From: Vibrio plantisponsor
GTDB lineage: Bacteria > Pseudomonadota > Gammaproteobacteria > Enterobacterales > Vibrionaceae
Direction of reading: 5' to 3'
NCBI RefSeq assembly: GCF_013041605.1
Contig: NZ_JABEQC010000002.1
Span: 372,001-436,000 of the forward strand
Length of the DNA: 64,000 nucleotides
Position numbers and translations under genes: made by a program. The notes under the pieces were generated by a model. It did no database searches and had not been told where the DNA came from. It saw only the letters and a list, made by a program, of their open reading frames with translations. Shown one piece after another: positions 32,807-41,031 of this stretch. Position 1 is the first letter of the stretch. Each line of letters begins with the position of its first letter.

Positions 32807-32823
32807 AAGTGGTCTAACCAGTA
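32807..32823. promoter_or_regulatory. FadR-type operator upstream of fadE
   Basis: AAGTGGTCTAACCAGTA contains TGGTC-N-AACCA against the FadR consensus TGGTC-N-GACCA. The match is strong in sequence and in place, though occupancy is inferred. Confidence 0.75.
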
Positions 32824-33012
32824 AAGTGTAAATGAATTATTAATAAAATGTAAAACCATTAAATGTTCAAAAAGTGATCTAAGTAGAGTGAATAGTCTAA
32901 AGTGTGCGCTCTGATTCGATTCCAGAGAGATGAAAATTGTTCTCATAGTGCAATTATTGAGGCTTATCTATCGACAGAATCACAGGTTTGGGTAAACTCA
33001 ATAGTGTCCTAG

Positions 33013-33045
33013 CTCTCGAAGAAGAGAGTTCATCTGCAAGCAGAT
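33013..33045 (+). other. Two tandem short hairpins in the gmhA leader
   Basis: CTCTC-GAAGAA-GAGAG (33013-33028) and ATCTGC-AA-GCAGAT (33032-33045) lie 17 bases before the gmhA start. Neither has a T run. The same stretch could be read as coding from 32988 but is not conserved as protein. Confidence 0.35.
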
Positions 33046-33062
33046 TTAAGAAGAGAATAACT

Positions 33063-33638
33063 ATGTATCAGGATCTAATTAGAAGTGAACTAACAGAAGC
33101 CGCTGAAGTGTTGAACAAATTTTTGAGTGACGATCACAACATCGCTCAAATTGAAGCTGCTGCTAAGCTTATTGCTGATTCATTCAAACAAGGCGGTAAA
33201 GTGCTGTCTTGTGGTAATGGTGGCTCACACTGTGACGCAATGCATTTTGCTGAAGAGTTAACAGGTCGTTACCGTGAAAACCGCCCTGGTTACCCTGGTA
33301 TCGCTATTTCTGATCCAAGCCACCTTTCATGTGTGAGTAACGACTTCGGTTATGATTTTGTTTTCTCTCGTTATGTTGAAGCGGTTGGTTCTGCTGGTGA
33401 TGTACTGTTTGGTTTATCGACTTCTGGTAACTCAGGCAACATTTTAAAAGCGATCGAAGCTGCAAAAGCGAAAGGCATGAAAACGATCGCTTTGACGGGT
33501 AAAGACGGCGGCAAAATGGCAGGTATTGCGGATGTTGAAGTTCGCGTACCGCATTTTGGTTATGCTGATCGTATCCAAGAAGTACACATCAAAATTATCC
33601 ACATCATTATTCAGCTTATTGAAAAAGAAATGGAATAA
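33063..33638 (+). CDS. gmhA: Sedoheptulose-7-phosphate isomerase
   Basis: First step of ADP-heptose synthesis for the LPS inner core. The 191-residue SIS-domain protein has [19 protein letters not shown] and [14 protein letters not shown], the sugar-phosphate sites, and [13 protein letters not shown] near the end. ATG 33063 is used: it gives [14 protein letters not shown] as in E. coli GmhA (192 residues). Synonym lpcA. Adjacent yafJ repeats the E. coli order. Confidence 0.96.
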   Translation: MYQDLIRSELTEAAEVLNKFLSDDHNIAQIEAAAKLIADSFKQGGKVLSCGNGGSHCDAMHFAEELTGRYRENRPGYPGIAISDPSHLSCVSNDFGYDFVFSRYVEAVGSAGDVLFGLSTSGNSGNILKAIEAAKAKGMKTIALTGKDGGKMAGIADVEVRVPHFGYADRIQEVHIKIIHIIIQLIEKEME

Positions 33639-33737
33639 TTGATGTTCATCGGGCTGGTTTTTATCACAAGTTATAAAGGCCAGCTCGAAACATGATCAGT
33701 AGTCAGGAGTTTTAGGGTAGTAGGAGAGAGAGTTAAG

Positions 33738-34583
33738 ATGTGTGAATTGCTCGGAATGAGCGCCAATGTCCCGACTGATATTTGTTTTAGCTTTACTGGT
33801 TTGATTCAACGTGGCGGTAATACTGGACCACACCGAGATGGTTGGGGTATCACGTTTTATGAAGGTAAAGGCTTTCGAACATTTAAAGATCCTAATCCTA
33901 GTTACCAATCCAAGATTGCACAGTTAGTCCAAGAATACCCAATCAAAAGCTGCGCGGTGATAAGCCATATTCGACAAGCCAATCGAGGCGGTGTCAATTT
34001 GGAGAATACACACCCATTTACCCGTGAGTTGTGGGGGCGCTATTGGACTTTTGCTCACAATGGACAACTCACTGATTACGAAGATTTGCCAACCGGTCGT
34101 CATCGTCCTGTCGGAGAAACAGACAGTGAAGCCGCATTTTGCTGGTTACTCGATAAGTTAGAGAATCGCTATCCCGAACCACCGAAAGATATGCACGCGG
34201 TATTCCGCTATATCTCTTTACGCTGCGATGAACTTCGAGAGAAAGGTGTGTTCAATATGTTGCTGTCTGATGGTGAATACCTGATGACATACTGCACTAA
34301 TCATCTTTACTGGATCACTCGTCGAGCGCCATTTGGCCGAGCAGCTTTGCTGGATGAAGATATTGAAATCAACTTTCAGGAAGAAACGACTCCGAATGAT
34401 GTGGTCTCAGTGATTGCCACTCAACCTTTAACCGGAAACGAGCAGTGGCAAAGAATGAAGCCGGGTGAATTTAATATTTTTCACTATGGTGAACTGTTCG
34501 AAAGTAACAGTGCTGATTTAACCGACGTAGCATTTGCGGCGCCTAAGCCAGGAAACCAAGCGCCTACAGAGCCGCTTGAGTGA
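33738..34583 (+). CDS. yafJ: Class II glutamine amidotransferase, YafJ-type
   Basis: A 281-residue Ntn-hydrolase of the GATase II family. Cysteine 2 (MCELLGMS) would be the nucleophile after methionine removal; HRDGWGITFYEG, SHIRQANRGG, NTHPF and FAHNGQL are the usual glutamine-site motifs. No synthase domain follows, so the acceptor reaction is not known. It follows gmhA by 100 bases. Confidence 0.88.
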   Translation: MCELLGMSANVPTDICFSFTGLIQRGGNTGPHRDGWGITFYEGKGFRTFKDPNPSYQSKIAQLVQEYPIKSCAVISHIRQANRGGVNLENTHPFTRELWGRYWTFAHNGQLTDYEDLPTGRHRPVGETDSEAAFCWLLDKLENRYPEPPKDMHAVFRYISLRCDELREKGVFNMLLSDGEYLMTYCTNHLYWITRRAPFGRAALLDEDIEINFQEETTPNDVVSVIATQPLTGNEQWQRMKPGEFNIFHYGELFESNSADLTDVAFAAPKPGNQAPTEPLE

Positions 34584-34610
34584 AAAGCTGAACATAAAAA
34601 ACGAACATGA

Positions 34611-34642
34611 AAAAAGGGTTGATGCAGTATCAACCCTTTTTG
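34611..34642. terminator. Bidirectional terminator between yafJ and purN
   Basis: AAAAAGGGTTGAT pairs with ATCAACCCTTTTT; it serves converging transcripts from both sides. Confidence 0.88.
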
Positions 34643-34672
34643 CTAGCTTTAAATCTAAGCTTTAACTAGCGT

Positions 34673-35311
34673 CTATTCGCTAGCATAACCGTGCATGCCT
34701 AAAGGCTCGCCGTCTAAGAACGCTTTGCCTTCAATCATCTCAAGTCTGCCTTCAACGAACCACTGAGTTACTAACGGGTAGATACGATATTCTTGATTTT
34801 GAACGCGCTCTGTCAGTATCTCTACAGTATCTTCATCAAAAATAGGCACTCTTGCCTGAAGAATCACGGGACCACCATCGAGCTGTTCAGTCACAAAGTG
34901 AACACTGGTGCCATGTTCTTCATCACCCGCGTGGATAGCACGCTGGTAAGTATTCAGACCTGGGTACTTAGGTAACAGTGAAGGGTGAATATTGATCATA
35001 CGTCCTAAGTAGTGACGTACAAATTCACTACTCAGAATACGCATATAGCCCGCTAAAATAATAAGGTCAGGCTTATATTCATCAATTTGCTCCATCAGGG
35101 CATGATCGTAAGCATCACGAGTCTCATACTCTTTTGGATCGACAAATACTGCCGCTGCACCTGCTTTTTTAGCTCGCTCTAAGCCATAAGCAGTTGCTTT
35201 ATTCGAAAAAACAGCCGTTACTCTGCCTTCACTAATGCTTGACTCACAAGCATCGATGATCGCTTGTAAATTGGTACCATTTCCTGAAATTAAAACAACA
35301 ATACTCTTCAT
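34673..35311 (-). CDS. purN: Phosphoribosylglycinamide formyltransferase
   Basis: Third step of purine synthesis, using 10-formyltetrahydrofolate. The 212-residue product has VLISGNGTNLQAI, the catalytic region MINIHPSLLPKYPG and SVHFVTEQLDGGPVILQ. It lies three bases after purM, thus an operon. Confidence 0.97.
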   Translation of the reverse strand: MKSIVVLISGNGTNLQAIIDACESSISEGRVTAVFSNKATAYGLERAKKAGAAAVFVDPKEYETRDAYDHALMEQIDEYKPDLIILAGYMRILSSEFVRHYLGRMINIHPSLLPKYPGLNTYQRAIHAGDEEHGTSVHFVTEQLDGGPVILQARVPIFDEDTVEILTERVQNQEYRIYPLVTQWFVEGRLEMIEGKAFLDGEPLGMHGYASE

Positions 35312-35314
35312 GGA

Positions 35315-36355
35315 TTAATTGATCTCTACTTGCTCTTCACCAGCTTGAGCTGCTGCAATTTCACCGATAACCCATGCGTTTTCGCCTTCTGCTTTTAGAA
35401 GGTTAACCGCAGCTTCAGCTTGGTCTTGTGGAAGGGCAATGATTAGACCAACACCACAGTTAAACGTACGGTACATTTCGTGAGTATCTACGTTGCCTTT
35501 CTCTTGTAGCCATTGGAAGATCACAGGCCATTCCCAGCTCTTACCATCAATAACCGCTTTGGTACCTTCAGGAAGTACGCGAGGGATGTTTTCCCAGAAG
35601 CCGCCGCCAGTGATGTGAGAAATAGCGTGAATGTCGTGTTCAGCAATCAGTTTAAGACCAGATTTGATGTAAATCTTAGTTGGTTCAAGAAGGTGTTCAC
35701 CAATCGTTTTACCTTCAAGAAGCTCATTTTTGTCAGCTGCAGAAACTTCTAGAATTTTACGAACTAGAGAGTAACCGTTTGAGTGTGGACCGCTAGAACC
35801 CACAGCAATCAGTGCGTCACCGACAGAGACTTTAGTACCGTCAATGATGTCTTCTTTTTCTACTACACCAACACAGAAACCAGCAACGTCGTAATCTTCG
35901 CCTTCATACATTCCAGGCATTTCAGCAGTTTCACCACCGATTAGAGCACAGCCAGCTTGAACACAGCCATCTGCAATGCCAGAAACAACGTCAGCTGCTG
36001 TGTCTACATCCAGCTTACCTGTTGCGTAGTAATCTAGGAAAAACAGTGGCTCAGCACCTTGTACAATCAGGTCGTTTACACACATAGCCACTAAGTCGAT
36101 ACCAATGGTGTCGTGCTTTTTCATATCCAAAGCAAGACGAAGTTTGGTACCAACACCATCTGTACCAGAAACAAGTACAGGTTGTTTGTATTTGGTTGGA
36201 AGCTCGCACAATGCACCAAAGCCACCAATGCCACCCATTACCTCAGGGCGACGAGTACGCTTTACAGCACCTTTAATTCGTTCAACAAGTGCATTGCCTG
36301 CATCGATATCTACGCCAGCATCTTTGTAGCTAAGTGAAGTCTTGTTACCGCTCAC
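35315..36355 (-). CDS. purM: Phosphoribosylformylglycinamidine cyclo-ligase
   Basis: Makes aminoimidazole ribonucleotide from FGAM and ATP. The 346-residue protein (E. coli 345) has [51 protein letters not shown] and [13 protein letters not shown]. The start is GTG at 36355, after GAGGAAC. First gene of purMN, with a PurR-type box 64 bases upstream. Confidence 0.97.
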   Translation of the reverse strand: MSGNKTSLSYKDAGVDIDAGNALVERIKGAVKRTRRPEVMGGIGGFGALCELPTKYKQPVLVSGTDGVGTKLRLALDMKKHDTIGIDLVAMCVNDLIVQGAEPLFFLDYYATGKLDVDTAADVVSGIADGCVQAGCALIGGETAEMPGMYEGEDYDVAGFCVGVVEKEDIIDGTKVSVGDALIAVGSSGPHSNGYSLVRKILEVSAADKNELLEGKTIGEHLLEPTKIYIKSGLKLIAEHDIHAISHITGGGFWENIPRVLPEGTKAVIDGKSWEWPVIFQWLQEKGNVDTHEMYRTFNCGVGLIIALPQDQAEAAVNLLKAEGENAWVIGEIAAAQAGEEQVEIN

Positions 36356-36418
36356 GGGGAAGTTCCTCGGTCTAGTTGGATATGAAAACGGCGCTATTCT
36401 ACAGGGCTTAAAACAAAA

Positions 36419-36434
36419 AGGAAAACGTTTGCGT
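36419..36434. promoter_or_regulatory. PurR box between purM and upp
   Basis: AGGAAAACGTTTGCGT matches 14 of 16 positions of the purine repressor consensus ACGCAAACGTTTNCGT, counting N as a match. It lies between divergent purM and upp and could influence both. Confidence 0.8.
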
Positions 36435-36481
36435 CAGTTTTTTATCGCGATTTTTGGTCGGTAAAGTTGAAAAAATAGGTG

Positions 36482-36487
36482 TATAAT
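36482..36487 (+). promoter_or_regulatory. -10 element of upp
   Basis: A perfect TATAAT lies 34 bases before the upp start, followed by CCCGAGG. No good -35 stands at 16-18 bases, so an activator or a weak promoter is possible. Confidence 0.5.
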
Positions 36488-36521
36488 CCCGAGGTTTATT
36501 TAAATTGTGCCGGAGATGGAA

Positions 36522-37148
36522 ATGAAAGTTGTTGAAGTTAAACACCCTCTTGTTAAACATAAACTAGGCTTGATGAGAGAAGGTGATATCAGCACTAAGC
36601 GTTTTCGTGAGTTAGCGACGGAAGTCGGTAGTCTATTAACTTACGAAGCAACTGCAGACTTTGAAACTGAGAAAGTGACCATTAATGGTTGGAACGGTCC
36701 TGTAGCGGTTGACCAAATTAAAGGTAAGAAAGTGACGGTAGTTCCAATCCTACGTGCTGGCTTAGGCATGATGGATGGCGTTCTAGAGCATATCCCAAGC
36801 GCTCGTATCAGTGTTGTGGGTATTTACCGTGATGAAGAAACTCTAGAGCCAGTACCATACTTCAACAAACTTGCTTCAAACATTGAAGAGCGTATTGCGC
36901 TAGTTGTTGACCCAATGCTGGCTACTGGCGGTTCAATGATCGCAACTATCGATCTGTTAAAAGAGAAAGGCTGTAACCAAATCAAGGTATTGGTTCTAGT
37001 TGCTGCACCAGAAGGTATTGAAGCGCTAGAAAAAGCTCACCCAGATGTTGAGCTTTACACTGCGGCGATTGATGAAAAACTGAATGACAAAGGTTACATC
37101 GTTCCGGGTCTTGGTGACGCAGGCGATAAGATTTTTGGTACTAAGTAA
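36522..37148 (+). CDS. upp: Uracil phosphoribosyltransferase
   Basis: Salvages uracil to UMP with PRPP. ATG 36522 gives 208 residues, the same as E. coli, starting [20 protein letters not shown]; the GTG at 36507 is rejected. [13 protein letters not shown] and [11 protein letters not shown] (PRPP loop) are present and the protein ends [11 protein letters not shown], typical of the family. No uraA permease follows in this window. Confidence 0.97.
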   Translation: MKVVEVKHPLVKHKLGLMREGDISTKRFRELATEVGSLLTYEATADFETEKVTINGWNGPVAVDQIKGKKVTVVPILRAGLGMMDGVLEHIPSARISVVGIYRDEETLEPVPYFNKLASNIEERIALVVDPMLATGGSMIATIDLLKEKGCNQIKVLVLVAAPEGIEALEKAHPDVELYTAAIDEKLNDKGYIVPGLGDAGDKIFGTK

Positions 37149-37180
37149 CTTAAGTTATTGAAAATTAGGTTACTGAAAAG

Positions 37181-37204
37181 AAAAGGGAGCTTAGGCTCCC
37201 TTTT
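37181..37204. terminator. Bidirectional terminator between upp and rluF
   Basis: AAAAGGGAGC pairs with GCTCCCTTTT over a four-base loop. Confidence 0.85.
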
Positions 37205-37234
37205 CTGTTTTTGTTTTTTATTGTTGCCGAGTTC

Positions 37235-38284
37235 TTACTTCTTCAAACCTAAAGTTCCACCAACTCTAGGTGTGTTTGAAGGCTTATTGTTGCCTCTCGC
37301 ACTTTGCTGATTCGGTTTGCTATGTTGAGGTTTACCTTGGTGGGCTCTGCCTTGACTCTCACTTCTCGCTTTTCCTTTCTTTGAGTTTGGCGCATGGCGG
37401 AAGGTATCAGCATTGTGACCTTGATAAGTTTTGTCTTTAGAATAGCTCGCTTTCTGGTTTCTGCGAGCTTTTGATTCTCGGTTTTCTTCTCGGCTATCGA
37501 ACAGTTTCGCATCTGTCGCTTTGCGGATATTGTGTCCTTTAGCGTCGACTTTTGAAGCTTCTTCAGTACCAGTAGAATCCTCACACATCGCCAGAATCTC
37601 TGCTACTTCAGCGTCAGTCAGATAGCGCCATTTTCCGTTTGGAATGCCATCTAAAGAAATATTCATAATACGTACACGGCGCAGTTTAAATACTTCATAC
37701 CCTAAGGCTTCACACATACGACGAATTTGGCGGTTGAGACCTTGAGTCAAAACAATACGAAATGAAAATTTGGTCTCCATTTCTACCTTACATGGCAAGG
37801 TCACCGTATCGAGAATTCTGACGCCAGAAGACATCTGTTTAATAAAATCAGGTGTAATTGGCTTATCGACACGAACAACGTACTCTTTTTCGTGATTATT
37901 GCCAGCACGGAGGATCTTGTTAACGATGTCGCCATCGTTAGTCAGGAAAATCAAGCCATCTGAAGGTTTATCTAAGCGGCCGATAGGGAAAATACGGCTC
38001 TTATGACCGATAAAATCGACAATATTCCCCGGAACATCTCGTTCAGTCGTACAAGTGATACCGGTAGGTTTGTTGAGCGCGATATAGATAGGCTTTTCTT
38101 TGTTGCGAAGTGACTTACCGTCAATCAGCACTTCATCATCATCGGTGACTTTGGTACCCATCTCAGGCACCTTACCATTGATGGTCACTCGACCTTGGTC
38201 AATGAGCTTGTCGGCTTCGCGACGAGAGCAGTAACCTGTTTCGCTGATGTATTTGTTTAGGCGTTTGCCTTCAGATTGTGACAT
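37235..38284 (-). CDS. rluF: 23S rRNA pseudouridine(2604) synthase RluF
   Basis: Isomerises U2604 of 23S rRNA. The 349-residue protein has an N-terminal S4 domain ([20 protein letters not shown]), then the catalytic aspartate in [28 protein letters not shown] and [18 protein letters not shown] motifs (here [19 protein letters not shown]). The last 100 residues are a low-complexity tail rich in K, R, S, N and Q, likely disordered and RNA-binding; E. coli RluF has a shorter basic tail. Confidence 0.93.
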   Translation of the reverse strand: MSQSEGKRLNKYISETGYCSRREADKLIDQGRVTINGKVPEMGTKVTDDDEVLIDGKSLRNKEKPIYIALNKPTGITCTTERDVPGNIVDFIGHKSRIFPIGRLDKPSDGLIFLTNDGDIVNKILRAGNNHEKEYVVRVDKPITPDFIKQMSSGVRILDTVTLPCKVEMETKFSFRIVLTQGLNRQIRRMCEALGYEVFKLRRVRIMNISLDGIPNGKWRYLTDAEVAEILAMCEDSTGTEEASKVDAKGHNIRKATDAKLFDSREENRESKARRNQKASYSKDKTYQGHNADTFRHAPNSKKGKARSESQGRAHQGKPQHSKPNQQSARGNNKPSNTPRVGGTLGLKK

Positions 38285-38382
38285 GTTGTCTCCTGTAACG
38301 TTTCACAACGGCTTTTTCTTTTGAAAACGAATCTATGTGTTCAAAAAAACGAATGAGGGCGCATTCTAACAGGTATCTATGC

Positions 38383-38979
38383 TTAGCCAAGCCGTTTCTG
38401 GTGGCGCTCTCTGTTTTCGTTTTTCTTCTCAACGCTTTTCTTAAACAAGACATAAAGTGCGCCAGTGCCGCCGTGGAAGCGCTGTGCGCTATGAATACAT
38501 TGCACTTCTTTCATTTGAGTTAACCAGTGCGCGACAAAACTTTTCATCAATGCGGGAGGATTAGAACGCTCTCCTTTGCCATGAACGATAATCACGGTTC
38601 TGATATCCATGCGCATGCATTGATTAACGAAGGCTACCACTTCCTCACGAGCTTGTTTGAGAGTCTTGCGGTGCAAATCAAGGCGAGCCTGAATCGGGTA
38701 CTTACCCAAACGCATCTTTTTGTAGACACCATCCTGAACACCATCACGTTTAAACTCGACGTGGTCGTCTGGTTTTAGCATCGGTGCATGGTCAATAGAA
38801 AGATAATCAGGGTCATTTTCTGAATGGGTAATGGCGGCTTCACGTTTAGCGAGTTGGGCCTCAGTAACCTGATAAGACTTACTAAGTTCGGCGGTATCTT
38901 GCTTGATCGGTTTTACATCACCCATCATTTGATGAAATAGTTCGAAATCATCTTGAGACTCGAAGTCATCGTTAGACAT
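38383..38979 (-). CDS. smrA: Smr-domain endonuclease SmrA
   Basis: A 198-residue Smr-domain protein. The core ARLDLHRKTLKQAREEV, TVIIVHGKGERSN and HGGTGALYVLFKK is the Smr nuclease domain. MGDVKPIKQ near the N-terminus and the C-terminal ERHQKR match the SmrA (YdaL) branch better than SmrB. The biological substrate is uncertain. It is separated from rluF by 98 bases. Confidence 0.85.
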   Translation of the reverse strand: MSNDDFESQDDFELFHQMMGDVKPIKQDTAELSKSYQVTEAQLAKREAAITHSENDPDYLSIDHAPMLKPDDHVEFKRDGVQDGVYKKMRLGKYPIQARLDLHRKTLKQAREEVVAFVNQCMRMDIRTVIIVHGKGERSNPPALMKSFVAHWLTQMKEVQCIHSAQRFHGGTGALYVLFKKSVEKKNENRERHQKRLG

Positions 38980-39185
38980 AGTGCTATCTCGAATTAATCA
39001 TGGAATCTCGGAAGTATAACAATCAAGACTGCTCAAGCAACCAGTTCTGTTTGTCTAGCCAAAGCGTGTTTGTGATGTATCACTGGGACAAGCTTGCAAG
39101 GAAGTCACTGAACTAGCCAAGGGATAGCCGATCAAGAGTCTAGCTAACAAAGTAGTCAGCTCGATTAGGAGCAAATTGCGGGCAA

Positions 39186-39221
39186 TAAAAAACCGGAGCA
39201 GACAAGCGATCAACTCCGGTG
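39186..39221 (-). terminator. Terminator for the DUF3149 gene (reverse strand)
   Basis: Reverse strand ACCGGAG, 15-base loop, CTCCGGTTTTTT. The 280 bases between 38980 and 39259 hold only this hairpin. Confidence 0.8.
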
Positions 39222-39259
39222 CAAAGCGTGATTCTATTTAAAAATAGATGCTAAGCGAT

Positions 39260-39400
39260 CTAGTGAGGAGATTTGTCATTCAGTACTTTGTAGATGAAAT
39301 AGCTGCCGTAAAACAGCATCAGTCCTATAGCGCCGAATATAACCAGCATTGAAGATAACCCAACTGCATTACCGAACAGGAGATCTAACCATAAGTCCAT
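39260..39400 (-). CDS. DUF3149-type single-pass membrane micro-protein
   Basis: A 46-residue protein MDLWLDLLFGNAVGLSSMLV, then a hydrophobic segment and the basic tail NDKSPH; the segment and length match DUF3149. GAGGAAAT lies just upstream of ATG 39400; the start at 39463 is rejected. It would sit in the inner membrane. Function unknown, though small proteins of this type are widespread in vibrios. Confidence 0.8.
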   Translation of the reverse strand: MDLWLDLLFGNAVGLSSMLVIFGAIGLMLFYGSYFIYKVLNDKSPH

Positions 39401-39593
39401 AGTATTTCCTCTAGAAGTGCTTAAGACATTGCATAAGTTAAATTCTGGATAAAAAACCGACACTGATCTGGATCAATTGTGATTGATAGGTTGTGTGAAT
39501 GTTTCTTTAGCTGTGTATTTGGTCACATTTTATAGTTTGTTGATTGGTTTTTGAGCGAACGAACTGAAATTAAGAAAAAGTTAATTAAATGAC

Positions 39594-39621
39594 TTGCGTA
39601 ACCAAACAGAATCCGTAATAT
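39594..39621 (+). promoter_or_regulatory. tRNA-Pro promoter
   Basis: TTGCGT (39594-39599) and TAATAT (39616-39621), 16 bases apart, with a GC-rich discriminator ACGCCCCG before the tRNA. Confidence 0.7.
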
Positions 39622-39633
39622 ACGCCCCGTTCT

Positions 39634-39698
<65 letters not shown>

Positions 39699-39710
<12 letters not shown>

Positions 39711-39938
39711 TATTTAGAAAAAGGCTCTAGTCGAAAGACTGGAGCCTTTTTCGTTTCAGGTTGTTTAAGGATTCGAACAGAGTGGGGTTCGTCTGATGTT
39801 CAGGATCTGGCTCTTCATCGACCATATTTAGAAAAGGCTCTAGTCGAAAGACTGGAGCCTTTTCCGTTTCAGGTTGTTTAAGGATTCGAACTAGAGTGGG
39901 GTTCGCCTGATGTTCAGGATCTGGCTCTTCATCGACCA
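39699..39938 (+). repeat. 114-bp tandem repeat derived from the tRNA-Pro 3' end and its terminator
   Basis: CTTCACCGACCATATTTAGA (the 3' end of tRNA-Pro plus trailer, from 39699) recurs as CTTCATCGACCATATTTA at 39813 and 39927, exactly 114 bases apart. Each unit carries the GGCTCTAGTC-GAAA-GACTGGAGCC hairpin and a shared spacer. On the reverse strand 114 is a whole number of codons, so an ORF at 39727-39990 carries a repeated 38-residue unit including NMVDEEPDPEHQ; I treat that as a by-product. Confidence 0.9.
39718..39751 (+). terminator. Terminator of tRNA-Pro (first copy)
   Basis: AAAAAGGCTCTAGTC, GAAA loop, GACTGGAGCCTTTTT. A second near-identical copy is at 39832-39863 in the tandem repeat. 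Confidence 0.9.
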
Positions 39939-39945
39939 TATTTAT

Positions 39946-39972
39946 AAAGCTCAGCAGAAATGCTGGGCTTTT
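39946..39972. terminator. Third hairpin after the repeat, next to the TraB gene
   Basis: AAAGC-CAGCA, GAAA loop, TGCTGGGCTTTT. It lies between the repeat and the 3' end of the convergent TraB/GumN gene. Confidence 0.75.
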
Positions 39973-40022
39973 GTCGTTTTGGGATACCAATAATCATTAA
40001 GAACTAGGCTAACTAGGCTGCG

Positions 40023-40895
40023 TTAAAAGAACTCGCAGTTTGCTTTTTGGCTTCGGTTCTTCTGTGTGATGTTGAAACCTTTCTTTTCCAGCAGTTCAAT
40101 AAAACTCTGTTGACCGATTAAGTGAAGCGCGCCAACAATCATGACATATTGACCTTTTGAATTAGGTAAGAACTTGCCTGAACTTATTTTATTGGCCCAA
40201 TCTTGGTTGCGTTCAGTTACAAAAGCTTGTTCCATTTCTGGTGACATCTCAGTCAGATGCATCATCTTTTCAAGGTTCAGTCTATCGCCCGCTTTCCAAC
40301 TCTCTATCATGCAGTGAGTCATAGTTTCATTGCTTTCCCACTCTTCGATAATACTGACCAACAACTCTTTGCCGTCTTCTGGCTGACGGGTTAGCAGATC
40401 AATCTGAAATTGCATCGTTTCTAAAGGTACCAATGGAACCTTAGTTTCTATCGCTTTTTGCATCAGATGAAGGTCGACCCCATCTTTTGTTTCGTAGCCG
40501 AGTTTTTGTAATTGTAAGAACTGAAGTGATAGAGCGGCACTCCATGGCGGAAGTGTATGGAATTGCTCAACATTCAGTCCAAACTCAGAGGCGATGTGAT
40601 CAAGATTGAATAACTGCTCTTGAGACAGAACTTGTGCTGCTTGCTTGGACGCTGGGGGATAGACGATTTGCTGTTGCTGGGTTGTGTCTGATTCGACAAT
40701 CAGCCCGTCACTGTTATTGAGTGCTTGGTAGATATCATCAGGTAATGGAAACATGGATGGTTCCCCTACATGCACAGAGCCAATAATGGTGAGACTGACT
40801 TTGCCGTTTGTTGCGTTCCAGTACAAAGGTTCTGCATGAGCAGAAAAGATAACAAAAGGTAGCAACCAACGAAGCGTTTGAGTAATGCCAAACAT
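40023..40895 (-). CDS. TraB/GumN family protein
   Basis: 290 residues, with a signal peptide ending near FSAHA, followed by TIIGSVHVGEPSMFPLP and VGALHLIGQQSFIELLEKKG, the two hallmark histidine motifs of the TraB/GumN (ChaN-like, erythromycin-esterase-type) fold. Predicted periplasmic. Family members are putative metalloproteases; no substrate can be inferred. It is 136 bases downstream of copA on the same strand. Confidence 0.85.
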   Translation of the reverse strand: MFGITQTLRWLLPFVIFSAHAEPLYWNATNGKVSLTIIGSVHVGEPSMFPLPDDIYQALNNSDGLIVESDTTQQQQIVYPPASKQAAQVLSQEQLFNLDHIASEFGLNVEQFHTLPPWSAALSLQFLQLQKLGYETKDGVDLHLMQKAIETKVPLVPLETMQFQIDLLTRQPEDGKELLVSIIEEWESNETMTHCMIESWKAGDRLNLEKMMHLTEMSPEMEQAFVTERNQDWANKISSGKFLPNSKGQYVMIVGALHLIGQQSFIELLEKKGFNITQKNRSQKANCEFF

Positions 40896-41031
40896 GCTGT
40901 TTCCTATTCCAATTCTAAACTAGGATAAAAACCTTACTTTAGAAGAGATTAGCTTAGTTATACTCAGAGCGCTCCATTTAATCGTTAATGACTACCTTCA
41001 ATTGCGATTCGCTATGTTTACTTTTAATCGA

